Shown here: piece by piece, positions 48,904 to 57,300 of the stretch
How the letters are laid out: every line of letters begins with the position of its first letter
Numbering within the stretch: the stretch's first letter is position 1
DNA from: an uncultured Corynebacterium sp.
GTDB lineage: Bacteria; Actinomycetota; Actinomycetes; Mycobacteriales; Mycobacteriaceae
Assembly (NCBI RefSeq): GCF_943914615.1
Contig: NZ_CALUCS010000001.1
Coordinates: forward strand, 62,001 to 126,000
Direction of reading: 5' to 3'
DNA: 64,000 bases
Position numbers and translations under genes: made by a program
Notes under the pieces: model-generated
Database searches by the model: none
Seen by the model: only the letters and a program-made list of their open reading frames with translations
What the model was told of the DNA's origin: nothing

Positions 48904-51855
48904 ATGTCTTCTGCAGCTACTCGCCGTAATTCAGCCCCCTTTGTTCAGCGCCACATTGGCCCGAACCAGGCCGATACCCAGGAGATCCTCGATTACCTGG
49001 GCTACGAATCTTCCGCCGCGCTGGCCGACGATGCCCTTCCGAAGTCCATCCGCCAGGCCGGCCCGATCGGCCTGCCGGAGGCGCTGGACGAGACGGACAC
49101 CCTGGCCACCCTGCGTGCTTACGCTGACAAGAACGTGCAGAAGCAGCAGCTGATCGGCAATGGTTACTTCGACACGATCACCCCAGCCGTGATCCGCCGC
49201 AACGTGGTGGAGAACCCGGGCTGGTACACCGCCTACACCCCATACCAGCCGGAGATTTCCCAGGGCCGACTCGAGGCCCTGCTGAACTTCCAGACGATGG
49301 TGCAGGATCTGACCGGCCTGCTGGTGGCTGGCGCTTCGCTGCTGGACGAGGCCACCGCTGTGGCCGAGGCCGTACAGCTGATGGCTCGCGGCAACGCGAA
49401 GGCTGCGAAGAAGGGCGGCGTGGTGCTGCTGGATTCCTCCCTGCACCAGCAGTCCATCACCGTCACCCTGGCGCGCGCCGAGGCTGCGGGCATTCCGGTG
49501 GAGGTCGTGGACCTGGATGGCGAAGATGCCACCGCTGCTTTCGAAGGCCGCGAGAACTTGGTCGGCGTGGTCCTTTCCAACCCGGGCTCCACCGGCCGCG
49601 TCCGCGAACTGTCCGGCCTAATTTCCGCGGCGAAGGAGGCCGGCGCCCTGGTGACGGTCGCTTGTGACCTGCTGGCTCAGGTCCTGGTGACCTCTCCGGG
49701 CTCTCAGGGTGCGGACATCGCCGTCGGCTCCGCCCAGCGCTTCGGCGTGCCGCTGTTCTTCGGTGGCCCGCACGCGGGCTTTATCTCCTGCACCGAGGCT
49801 CTGCAGCGTAAGCTGCCGGGCCGCATCGTGGGCGTGTCCGTAGATGCCGAGGGCACCCCGGCTTACCGCCTGGCCCTGCAGACCCGTGAGCAGCACATTC
49901 GCCGCGATAAGGCCACCAGTAACATCTGTACCGCTCAGGCTCTGCTGGCCGTCGTCGCCGGTTTCTACGCGGTTTGGCACGGTCCGGCTGGCCTGCGTGC
50001 CATCGCCGAGGGCGTGCACGCCCGCGCGACTGCCCTGGCCGTTGCCCTGTCCGAGGCTGGCCTGACGCTGGCACACGATACCTTCTTCGACACCGTCACC
50101 GTTGACGTGTCTGGTTCTTCTCTTGGGGACGCCCCCGCGGCTCTGCGCGCCGCAGCCGAGGCAGGCTACAACCTGCGCCAGGTTAACGATTCCTTCGTCG
50201 GCATCTCTGTCGGCGAGTCCACCACGGACGAGGACATCGCCAAGCTGATTGAGGTGCTGGGTTCCCGCACCTGCGAGGTCAACTCCGCGGGCTTCGACGT
50301 CACCGCCGGCCCGCTGGGCGAGGCCGGCGTGCTGCGCGCCGAAGACGAGGAGATCCTGACCCACCCGATCTTCACCGCCATCACCTCCGAAACCCAGATG
50401 ATGCGCTACATGCGCAAGCTGGCCGACCGCGACCTGGCGCTGGATCGCACGATGATCCCGCTGGGCTCCTGCACCATGAAGCTGAATGCGGCCGTCTCCA
50501 TGGAGCCGATCACCTGGCCGGGCTTCGCTGGCATCCACCCGCACGCCCCGGCCGAGCAGGCGCAGGGCTGGCTGGAGCTCATCGAGGACCTGGAGGAGCG
50601 CCTGGCAAAGATCACCGGCTATGCCAAGGTTTCCGTCCAGCCGAACGCGGGCTCCCAGGGCGAGTTCGCCGGCCTGCTGGCGATCCACCGCTACCACCAG
50701 TCCCGCGGCGATGATCAGCGCGACATCGTGCTGATCCCGGCCTCCGCACATGGCACCAACGCTGCTTCTGCAGCGCTGGCGGGCCTGAAGGTCGTGGCCG
50801 TGAAGAACGCCGAGGACGGTTCCATCGACGTGCCGGACCTGGAGGCCAAGCTGGAGAAGTACGGCGAGCAGACCGCCGCCATCATGTTGACCTACCCCTC
50901 CACCCACGGCGTGTTCGAGGAGCAGGTGCGCGACGTCTGCCAGAAGGTCCACGACGCTGGCGGCCAGGTGTACGTCGACGGCGCTAACCTGAACGCCCTG
51001 GTCGGCCTGGCCCAGCCGGGCGAGTTCGGCGGCGACGTATCCCACCTGAACCTGCACAAGACCTTCACCATCCCGCACGGCGGTGGCGGCCCGGGTGTGG
51101 GCCCGGTGTGCGTGGCGGAGCACCTGATCCCGTTCCTGCCCACCGACCCGAACGCCGACGTCGTCGAGGGCGACGCCGCACTGCAGACCGGCCAGCCGGT
51201 CTCCGGCACACAGTACGGCTCCGCTGGCGTGCTGCCGATCACCTGGTCCTACATCGCCCAGATGGGTGACGAAGGCCTGACCGAGGCCTCCCGCATGGCC
51301 CTGGTGAACGCCAACTACGTTTCCCGCAAGCTGGAGGACTACTACCCGACGCTGTACAAGGGCGACACCGGCCTGGTGGCCCACGAGTGCATCCTGGACC
51401 TGCGCGAGCTGACGAAGGCCTCCGGCATCACCGCCGAGGATGTCACTAAGCGCCTGATGGACTTCGGTTTCCACGCCCCGACCCTGGCTTTCCCGGTCGC
51501 CGGCACCCTGATGATGGAGCCCACCGAGTCGGAGGACAAGGCAGAGCTGGACCGCTTCATCGAAGCGATGATCACCATCCACGGGGAGATCCAGGAAGTT
51601 ATCGACGGCAAGGTCACCGCCGAACAGTCCGTTCTGCGCCACGCGCCGTTTACCGCCTATTCTGTTGTGCGGGACGACTTCGAGGAAGCTGTATCCGGTG
51701 GTCACTTCAGCCGCGCCAAGGCCGCATACCCGGTGGCCAGCCTGCGACACACCAAGTACTTCACCCCCGTGCGTCGTATCGACAACGCCTATGGCGACCG
51801 CAATCTCGTGTGCACCTGCCCGCCCCTGGAAGACTTCGCAATCAACGAGGACTAG
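48904..51855 (+). CDS. gcvP: Glycine dehydrogenase (decarboxylating), P protein
   Basis: The PLP subunit of the glycine cleavage system decarboxylates glycine and passes aminomethyl to GcvH. The single-chain form has 983 residues. It opens RHIGPNQADTQEILDYLGY, with LLNFQTMVQDLTGLLVAGASLLDEATAVAEA and the second-half MIPLGSCTMKLNA. The PLP lysine is in HLNLHKTFTIPHGGGGPGVGPV near residue 718. ATG 48904 is the homology-supported start; an 11-codon extension is not. The ribosome site is weak, perhaps because the upstream riboswitch controls access. Confidence 0.97.
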   Translation: MSSAATRRNSAPFVQRHIGPNQADTQEILDYLGYESSAALADDALPKSIRQAGPIGLPEALDETDTLATLRAYADKNVQKQQLIGNGYFDTITPAVIRRNVVENPGWYTAYTPYQPEISQGRLEALLNFQTMVQDLTGLLVAGASLLDEATAVAEAVQLMARGNAKAAKKGGVVLLDSSLHQQSITVTLARAEAAGIPVEVVDLDGEDATAAFEGRENLVGVVLSNPGSTGRVRELSGLISAAKEAGALVTVACDLLAQVLVTSPGSQGADIAVGSAQRFGVPLFFGGPHAGFISCTEALQRKLPGRIVGVSVDAEGTPAYRLALQTREQHIRRDKATSNICTAQALLAVVAGFYAVWHGPAGLRAIAEGVHARATALAVALSEAGLTLAHDTFFDTVTVDVSGSSLGDAPAALRAAAEAGYNLRQVNDSFVGISVGESTTDEDIAKLIEVLGSRTCEVNSAGFDVTAGPLGEAGVLRAEDEEILTHPIFTAITSETQMMRYMRKLADRDLALDRTMIPLGSCTMKLNAAVSMEPITWPGFAGIHPHAPAEQAQGWLELIEDLEERLAKITGYAKVSVQPNAGSQGEFAGLLAIHRYHQSRGDDQRDIVLIPASAHGTNAASAALAGLKVVAVKNAEDGSIDVPDLEAKLEKYGEQTAAIMLTYPSTHGVFEEQVRDVCQKVHDAGGQVYVDGANLNALVGLAQPGEFGGDVSHLNLHKTFTIPHGGGGPGVGPVCVAEHLIPFLPTDPNADVVEGDAALQTGQPVSGTQYGSAGVLPITWSYIAQMGDEGLTEASRMALVNANYVSRKLEDYYPTLYKGDTGLVAHECILDLRELTKASGITAEDVTKRLMDFGFHAPTLAFPVAGTLMMEPTESEDKAELDRFIEAMITIHGEIQEVIDGKVTAEQSVLRHAPFTAYSVVRDDFEEAVSGGHFSRAKAAYPVASLRHTKYFTPVRRIDNAYGDRNLVCTCPPLEDFAINED

Positions 51856-51903
51856 GGTCCGCTGGGGCTAAGGGCGTCACAAAGAGAAGAAGGAGAACAA
51901 GAC

Positions 51904-53073
51904 ATGACCGAACTTAAGAAGACCGCGCTGCACCTGGTGCACGAGAAGCTGGGCGCGCGATTTACCGACTTCGGCGGCTGGGACATGCCTCTGAAGTACA
52001 GCAGTGAGCTGGACGAGCACCACGCTGTACGCAACGCCGTGGGTGTTTTCGACCTCTCCCACATGGGTGAGGTTCGCGTGACCGGCCCGCAGGCGGCGGA
52101 GTTCCTGGACCACGCGCTGATTTCCAAGCTCTCGGCTGTGAAGGTCGGCAAGGCAAAGTACTCGATGATCTGCACCGAATCCGGTGGCATCATCGACGAC
52201 CTGATCACCTACCGTCTGGGCGACAACGAGTTCCTGATCGTGCCAAACGCGGGCAACGTGGACAACGTGGTTTCCGCACTGCAGGGCCGCACCGAGGGCT
52301 TCGACGTGGAGGTTAACAACGAGTCCGCCGAGACCTCCATGATCGCCGTGCAGGGTCCGAAGGCCGCACAGGCGATGCTGGAGATCGTGGAGAACGTCGT
52401 GGATGCACCCGAGGCATCCGGCGCAGGCGAGACCGTTGCCGAGGCGATTGAGGGGCTGGGTTACTACGCGGCATTCAGCGGTGTTGCCGCTGGTCAGCCC
52501 GTGCTGGTGGCCCGCACTGGCTACACCGGCGAGGACGGCTTCGAACTGATCGTGGCTAACGACGGTGCGGAGATCGTGTGGACCAAGGCCATGGACCAGG
52601 CCGCGCAGCTGGATGGCCTGCCGTGTGGCCTGGCCTGCCGCGACACTCTGCGCCTGGAGGCCGGCATGCCGCTGTACGGCAACGAGCTGTCGCTGAAGCT
52701 CACCCCGGTCGATGCTGGTCTGGGCATTCTTGCGGCGACGAAGTCGAAGGACTCTTTCGTTGGTCGTGACGCCATCGTCTCCGCCAAGGAAAAGGGTACC
52801 CAGCAGGTGCTTATCGGGCTGGCCGGAGAAGGTCGCCGCGCTGCCCGTGGGGGATACGAGGTGTTCGCAGGAGAGGGCGAGAAGGCTATCGGTGCCGTGA
52901 CCTCCGGTGCGCTGTCGCCGACGCTGGGCCACCCGGTGGCACTGGCGTACGTCGCGAAGTCCGCAGTGTCCTCCGGCGCGGCCGCCGAGGGTGCGACCGT
53001 AGAGGTGGACATCCGCGGCAAGCGCTTCGAATACAAGGTCGTAGCGCTGCCCTTTTACTCCCGCGAGAAGTAA
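51904..53073 (+). CDS. gcvT: Aminomethyltransferase, T protein
   Basis: This enzyme transfers methylene to tetrahydrofolate and releases ammonia. The 389 residues contain TDFGGWDMPLKYSS, GVFDLSHMGEVRVTGPQA and the folate-binding ARTGYTGEDGFELIV, followed by ACRDTLRLEAGMPLYGNEL and the OB-like C-terminal domain. AGAAGGAG precedes the ATG, 48 bp after gcvP. The stop codon is the first of three in-frame TAA codons created by a 12-bp tandem repeat. Confidence 0.97.
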   Translation: MTELKKTALHLVHEKLGARFTDFGGWDMPLKYSSELDEHHAVRNAVGVFDLSHMGEVRVTGPQAAEFLDHALISKLSAVKVGKAKYSMICTESGGIIDDLITYRLGDNEFLIVPNAGNVDNVVSALQGRTEGFDVEVNNESAETSMIAVQGPKAAQAMLEIVENVVDAPEASGAGETVAEAIEGLGYYAAFSGVAAGQPVLVARTGYTGEDGFELIVANDGAEIVWTKAMDQAAQLDGLPCGLACRDTLRLEAGMPLYGNELSLKLTPVDAGLGILAATKSKDSFVGRDAIVSAKEKGTQQVLIGLAGEGRRAARGGYEVFAGEGEKAIGAVTSGALSPTLGHPVALAYVAKSAVSSGAAAEGATVEVDIRGKRFEYKVVALPFYSREK

Positions 53074-53097
53074 CGCGAGAAGTAACGCAAGAAGTAA
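53062..53097. repeat. Triple 12-bp tandem repeat spanning the gcvT stop codon
   Basis: CGCGAGAAGTAA occurs twice and CGCAAGAAGTAA once, head to tail. Each unit encodes R-E/K-K-stop in the gcvT frame. Confidence 0.9.
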
Positions 53098-53187
53098 CCA
53101 AAAGGGTAGTCTTCCCCCCTGGTGTAAGGTTTGGGCAGACAACCACAGACGTAACCACACAAGGTTTCACAAGAGAGGCTTAAAACA

Positions 53188-53571
53188 ATGACTGCACTGC
53201 CAACCGATTTCCTGTACTCCGAGGAGCACGAGTGGGTTAACACCTCCGCCGTCGTGGAGGGCGAGACCGTGCGCGTGGGCATCACTCACATCGCTGCTGA
53301 GGCGCTGGGCGACATCGTGTTCGTCGAGCTGCCGGAGGTTGGCTCCGAGGTCGAGGCTGGCGAGGCTTTCGGCGAGGTTGAGTCCACCAAGTCCGTTTCC
53401 GACATCTACGCACCGGTTTCCGGCGAGATCGTGGCTGTGAACGAGGCGCTGGAGGACAACGCTGGCCTGATTAACGAGGACCCCTACGGTGAGGGCTGGC
53501 TGTACGAGGTCAAGGTGACCGAGGCCGGCGAGCTGATGGAGGCTGAGGCTTACCAGGCGGCTAACGAGTAA
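53188..53571 (+). CDS. gcvH: Glycine cleavage system H protein
   Basis: This lipoyl carrier of 127 residues contains [32 protein letters not shown] and the lipoylation lysine in [27 protein letters not shown], near residue 64. [12 protein letters not shown] is at the C terminus. AGAGAGG precedes the ATG. It is the third gene of the riboswitch-controlled operon, 114 bp after gcvT; a TAAGGT-type -10 in this gap could add a second promoter. Confidence 0.97.
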   Translation: MTALPTDFLYSEEHEWVNTSAVVEGETVRVGITHIAAEALGDIVFVELPEVGSEVEAGEAFGEVESTKSVSDIYAPVSGEIVAVNEALEDNAGLINEDPYGEGWLYEVKVTEAGELMEAEAYQAANE

Positions 53572-53582
53572 AACAAGACCCT

Positions 53583-55463
53583 ATGGTCGGTTCCATGTTC
53601 GCGTTAATTCTCGGCTTGGCCCTGTTGGGCCTCGCCGTGTGGTTACTGCTGCGCGCAAAGAATAACGACGCGGCCGGCGCCGATGGAGCCGACGGGTATG
53701 ACGGGGGCCGTGGGTACAGCGAGTACAGAGGGGATAGCGCGGACTGGTCCGGGGCTGACGACGACGCGGACTGGGGCGAAGACGACTGGGACGAAGACTC
53801 AGAGGGTGCCCCCGGGAGCGACGCTGAGGGTTACCCCGAGGACGAGGAATGGCCCGCGGATGAAGACGGCGAGTGGTCCGAGGCGGACGACGAAGAATGG
53901 TTTGCAGCCTGGGAAGGCCCGCAGTTCGACTCGTGGTCCGGGGACGAAGACGAGTACGGGGACGAGCACGGCTACGAAGACGAGCCAGATGAATATACCG
54001 CCGGATACCCGGCCGAAAATGCGGACGCTGATCTAGGCGAGAGCTCCGCTGAAGGCTGGGCAGAGGACTGGGCAGAGGAACCGTCGGAGGATTGGTCCGA
54101 AGCTGAGTCTGCTGCAGGGGAGAACCCCGTTTCCCCCGCGCCCACGGCTGCGTCTGCGCCCGCGTCAGCAATGGCGGCTTTCGGTTTTCCCCGGAGGCGG
54201 CGTCGCCAATGGGCGACCGACAACGGCTTCGAGTACACGAAGGAAGACGGCGAGGTAGCGCGCGACTGGCCCATTGCCCTCCTGGGGGATCAGCGGCGCG
54301 GAGTACCGACCTTGCGCGAGGTTGTCAGCGGCTTCGTCGACGGGCACCAGGTACATATCGGCGACGTTGGATCATCCACGCTGATGGCCATGCGCCGGGT
54401 GGAAGCATCACCAGTTCAGGTGCTGTATTCCGCCGATGGTACACAGCCTGCTGGCATGCGTCGCACGGACCTGCTGGACCAGCCCCCGTTCGCCGCATAC
54501 ACCACCGACGTCCGCGCACTGGACCGCATGCTGGACGCCCGCGTGGAGGATTCCCTGGCCGCACTGTCGCAGGTCGCCCGCGACGTGGCGTGGGGGCAGA
54601 ACTGGACGGTCGTGCGGATCTCCCGCAAACTCGATTTCCATGTGTGGCAGGAGATCCTGCCGCGGCTGCGCTCCCTGGTGGATGCCGCGATGGTGCTGCC
54701 CCCGGCGCAGACCAGCGCGCCACTAGAGATGTTTACCGCCGACCAACTGCGCCCCCTGCCCGGCGGTCCACTGCAGGTGAACACTGCTGACCCGGTGAAC
54801 CAGGAGGAGATCGAGGAACAGGCCGCCGAGACCTCCTCCCGCCGCGCGGCGCACCTGCGGGCCGTGCCCGACGGCGCTGCGGATGACGCGGGCGATGCTG
54901 CTGGTGCCGGCGCCGAAGGTAGTGATGCTACCTCTTCCACCGCCGCAGGGTTCAACCCCGTGCAAGGCAACACTGCCAGCACCGAAGAGGCCGCCGCGCA
55001 TGCGGAAGTTCCGAACCCGGAGCGGCCCGACATCACCCGCCCCGCCGAGCCGGTGACCTTCCCCTCCCGCACGCACACGCGCTGGGAAGGCGGAGACCCG
55101 GACAGTTTCAACAGCTTTGCTGTGGGCGACTACGACGACCCCGCGGAGGATGACGACCTCCACGCGGGGCGGCGACGCCGCCGAGACGGAGGCATCCCGC
55201 GCCTGGGCGAAGACCCCGAGCACATGAGCTCGCACAATTCACAGTATGCGCAGGTCATCCGCGTCGAGGCAGAAGAGGCCACCATTTTCGAGGAGTTCGA
55301 GGAGACCAAGTCCACTGCGGTGCGCCTGTCTCCTGTGACTCAGCGTCGGCGGAGCGGTGGGCGTCATCGCGCGCCAGAGGCACGCCACGCCCGCCCCGAA
55401 CCCATCGAACCGATCGAGTACGAAACCGTCGACGGCGAGGTCGTCGAAGACGACCAGCAATAA
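53583..55463 (+). CDS. Membrane-anchored acidic protein with conserved central domain
   Basis: This 626-residue protein has one N-terminal helix (MFALILGLALLGLAVWLLLRAK), then about 165 residues extremely rich in Asp, Glu, Gly and Trp. A compact domain at about residues 200-400 follows (RRRRRQWATDNGFEYTKEDGEVARDWP and then ISRKLDFHVWQEILPRLRSLVDAAMVLPP). The C-terminal part is disordered, ending with an Arg/His-rich stretch and acidic VEDDQQ. It lies 11 bp after gcvH, before pyrE. The central domain looks like a conserved corynebacterial protein, but I cannot assign a family. No catalytic motif is visible. Confidence 0.75.
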   Translation: MVGSMFALILGLALLGLAVWLLLRAKNNDAAGADGADGYDGGRGYSEYRGDSADWSGADDDADWGEDDWDEDSEGAPGSDAEGYPEDEEWPADEDGEWSEADDEEWFAAWEGPQFDSWSGDEDEYGDEHGYEDEPDEYTAGYPAENADADLGESSAEGWAEDWAEEPSEDWSEAESAAGENPVSPAPTAASAPASAMAAFGFPRRRRRQWATDNGFEYTKEDGEVARDWPIALLGDQRRGVPTLREVVSGFVDGHQVHIGDVGSSTLMAMRRVEASPVQVLYSADGTQPAGMRRTDLLDQPPFAAYTTDVRALDRMLDARVEDSLAALSQVARDVAWGQNWTVVRISRKLDFHVWQEILPRLRSLVDAAMVLPPAQTSAPLEMFTADQLRPLPGGPLQVNTADPVNQEEIEEQAAETSSRRAAHLRAVPDGAADDAGDAAGAGAEGSDATSSTAAGFNPVQGNTASTEEAAAHAEVPNPERPDITRPAEPVTFPSRTHTRWEGGDPDSFNSFAVGDYDDPAEDDDLHAGRRRRRDGGIPRLGEDPEHMSSHNSQYAQVIRVEAEEATIFEEFEETKSTAVRLSPVTQRRRSGGRHRAPEARHARPEPIEPIEYETVDGEVVEDDQQ

Positions 55464-55509
55464 GCCCCGCCGGGGCACACAACGGCACAGACAAGAAGGA
55501 GAAACCGCA

Positions 55510-56076
55510 ATGATCGATGAAGACAAGAAGCAGCGCCTCGCCGAGCTCGTCAAGGAGCTGGCGGTGGTGCACGGGCGCGTGACCCTGTCCTCCGGCAAGG
55601 AGGCCGACTACTACGTCGACCTGCGCCGCGCGACCCTGCACCACGAGGCATCTCCGCTGATCGGCGAGCTGCTCCGCGAGCTGACCGCCGACTGGGACTA
55701 CGCGCACGTCGGCGGGCTGACCCTGGGCGCGGACCCGGTGGCGACGGCGATTATGCACGCAGGATCGGCTGGCGCTGGCGAGGCTGCCGGGCGCACCATC
55801 GATGCTTTCGTCGTGCGCAAGGAAGCCAAGAAGCACGGCATGCAGCGCCGCATCGAGGGCCCGGACGTTGAGGGCAAGCGGGTGCTCATCGTCGAGGACA
55901 CGACCACCACGGGTAACTCCCCGCTGACCGCCGTCGCCGCTGCCCGCGAGGCTGGCGCGACTGTCGTTGGCGTGGCCACCGTCGTGGATCGCGCGACCGG
56001 CGCCAAGGATGTTATTGAGGCCGAGGGAGTCGAGTACCGCTCGCTGCTGGGCCTGTCCGACCTGGGGCTTTCCTAG
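55510..56076 (+). CDS. pyrE: Orotate phosphoribosyltransferase
   Basis: This pyrimidine-biosynthesis enzyme joins orotate and PRPP to OMP. The 188 residues contain LSSGKEADYYVDLRRATL, the lysine-containing loop VRKEAKKHGMQRRIEG and the PRPP-binding signature RVLIVEDTTTTGNSPLTAV. ATG 55510 has an AAGGAGAAA site; the open frame upstream overlaps the preceding gene and is rejected. It is spaced 46 bp after the acidic membrane protein and 9 bp before the methyltransferase. Confidence 0.96.
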   Translation: MIDEDKKQRLAELVKELAVVHGRVTLSSGKEADYYVDLRRATLHHEASPLIGELLRELTADWDYAHVGGLTLGADPVATAIMHAGSAGAGEAAGRTIDAFVVRKEAKKHGMQRRIEGPDVEGKRVLIVEDTTTTGNSPLTAVAAAREAGATVVGVATVVDRATGAKDVIEAEGVEYRSLLGLSDLGLS

Positions 56077-56085
56077 GTATTTTTG

Positions 56086-56769
56086 ATGACGCCCATCTCC
56101 CCCGAATCACCCGATAAGCCCGGACCGACGGAGTGGCTGGAGCACCCCCGAGGGGTGCGCAGCTGGGAAGAAGAACACCCCAACCAGCCCCGCCCGACGG
56201 ATCCGCGCTTCGACCCCGAGCTGCTGGATGCCGGGGACACGCGCAACGTGGTGGATGCCTACCGCTACTGGAAGCAGTCCGCGATCATTGCGGATATTGA
56301 TACCCGGCGGCACGCGCTGCACATTGCCATTGAGAACTTCGAAAACGACTCGAACATTGGCACCGTCGTGCGCACTGCGAATGCCTTCGCGGTGGATACC
56401 GTGCACATTGTTGGGCGGCGGCGCTGGAACCGGCGCGGGGCGATGGTTACCGACCGCTACCAGCACTTACAGCACCATGCGACGGTGGGGGAAGTGCTGG
56501 AATTCGCTGCCCGGGAGGGGCTAGTTGTGGTGGCAGTGGATAACACCCCGGGGTGCGTGCCGCTGGAAACCGCGGAGCTGCCGGAGCGGTGCCTGCTGCT
56601 GTTTGGCCAGGAGGGGCCGGGTGTGACCCAGGAGGCGCAAGATGCTGCGCGGATGACGGTTTCTATTGCTCAGTTTGGTTCGACGCGGTCCATTAACGCT
56701 GGTGTGGCGGCGGGGATTGCGATGCATGCGTGGATCCGTCAGCACGCGGACCTGTCCCAGGCCTGGTAG
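56086..56769 (+). CDS. SpoU/TrmH-family RNA 2'-O-methyltransferase
   Basis: This 227-residue SPOUT enzyme uses S-adenosylmethionine with a knotted fold. Motif 1 is NFENDSNIGTVVRTANAFAVDTVHIVG, motif 2 is CLLLFGQEGPGVTQEA and motif 3 is VSIAQFGSTRSINAGVAAGIAMHAW. An N-terminal extension of about 75 residues precedes the fold. ATG 56086 is preferred over TTG 56083. It follows pyrE by 9 bp and is a common partner of pyrE in actinobacteria. The target (tRNA or rRNA) cannot be told from sequence. Confidence 0.9.
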   Translation: MTPISPESPDKPGPTEWLEHPRGVRSWEEEHPNQPRPTDPRFDPELLDAGDTRNVVDAYRYWKQSAIIADIDTRRHALHIAIENFENDSNIGTVVRTANAFAVDTVHIVGRRRWNRRGAMVTDRYQHLQHHATVGEVLEFAAREGLVVVAVDNTPGCVPLETAELPERCLLLFGQEGPGVTQEAQDAARMTVSIAQFGSTRSINAGVAAGIAMHAWIRQHADLSQAW

Positions 56770-56820
56770 GTGACTGGTTTGGCTATCCCGCGTGTCTTTT
56801 CGTCCCTCCGTCACCCCGCA

Positions 56821-56996
56821 AATGTCGCTAGAACACCCCGCAGATGTCGTTAGCGCACCCTGCAGATGTCGTTAGAACGGGAATGCATGGGAATGCTCCG
56901 GGCGTTGGGGCTAGGAATTGGAGCTCTGGTGGGCGGAATGTCGTTAGAACGGGAATGCATGGGAATGCTCCGGGAATTGGGGTCCTGGTGAGCGGA
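56821..56996. repeat. Array of five ATGTCG(C/T)TAG end-units
   Basis: The units begin at 56822, 56844, 56866, 56938 and 56997, with spacings of 22, 22, 72 and 59 bp. The third and fourth share a longer block (TAGAACGGGAATGCATGGGA and ATGCTCCGGG). All resemble the left end of the 124-bp element, the last being its actual end. Confidence 0.8.
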
Positions 56997-57119
56997 ATGT
57001 CGTTAGAACGGGAATACGTGGACGCGCGTGGTGGTCTCCGAAAAATGAAAACGCTCTGACCTGCACGTTTGTGTAGTTGGGAATTATGGTCTGTAACGTA
57101 TTCCCGATCTAGCGACATT
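56996..57119. repeat. 124-bp inverted-end element, copy B
   Basis: The ends AATGTCGTTAGAACGGGAAT and the complement match over 24 bp with 2 mismatches. CTGACCTGCAC sits at element positions 61-71, exactly as in copies A and C. It is 14 kb away from the other two. Confidence 0.85.
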
Positions 57120-57300
57120 TTCGCGCCATGCAACGGCATTTCCACGCGAGGTAGCGAGATTTGGCTGGCGGGCAGCGGGATTTGGCTGGCGGGTAACGAG
57201 ATTTGGGCGTTGCGGTGGAGGTTTTGGCTGGCGGGCTGCGCGGTCCCGGGGGAGGGCTAGACTGTTCTGCAGAGCGCTACAACCGAGTGAGGTGTGCAGA

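Larger units (their letters stand above)
56770..57300. other. Repeat-rich intergenic region before the GH76 gene
   Basis: The 530 bp hold an array of ATGTCG(C/T)TAG units (56821-56996) that runs into 124-bp element copy B, then GGTAGCGAGATTTGGCTGGCGGG-like repeats at about 57150-57240. A TAGACT -10 box lies near 57259. Short frames here are repeat artefacts. Confidence 0.75.

Noticed and set aside
56821..56996. CRISPR-like array of repeats at regular spacing
   Set aside because: The repeat units are only about 10-20 bp, the spacings are 22, 22, 72 and 59 bp, the intervening DNA is itself repeated, and there are no cas genes.
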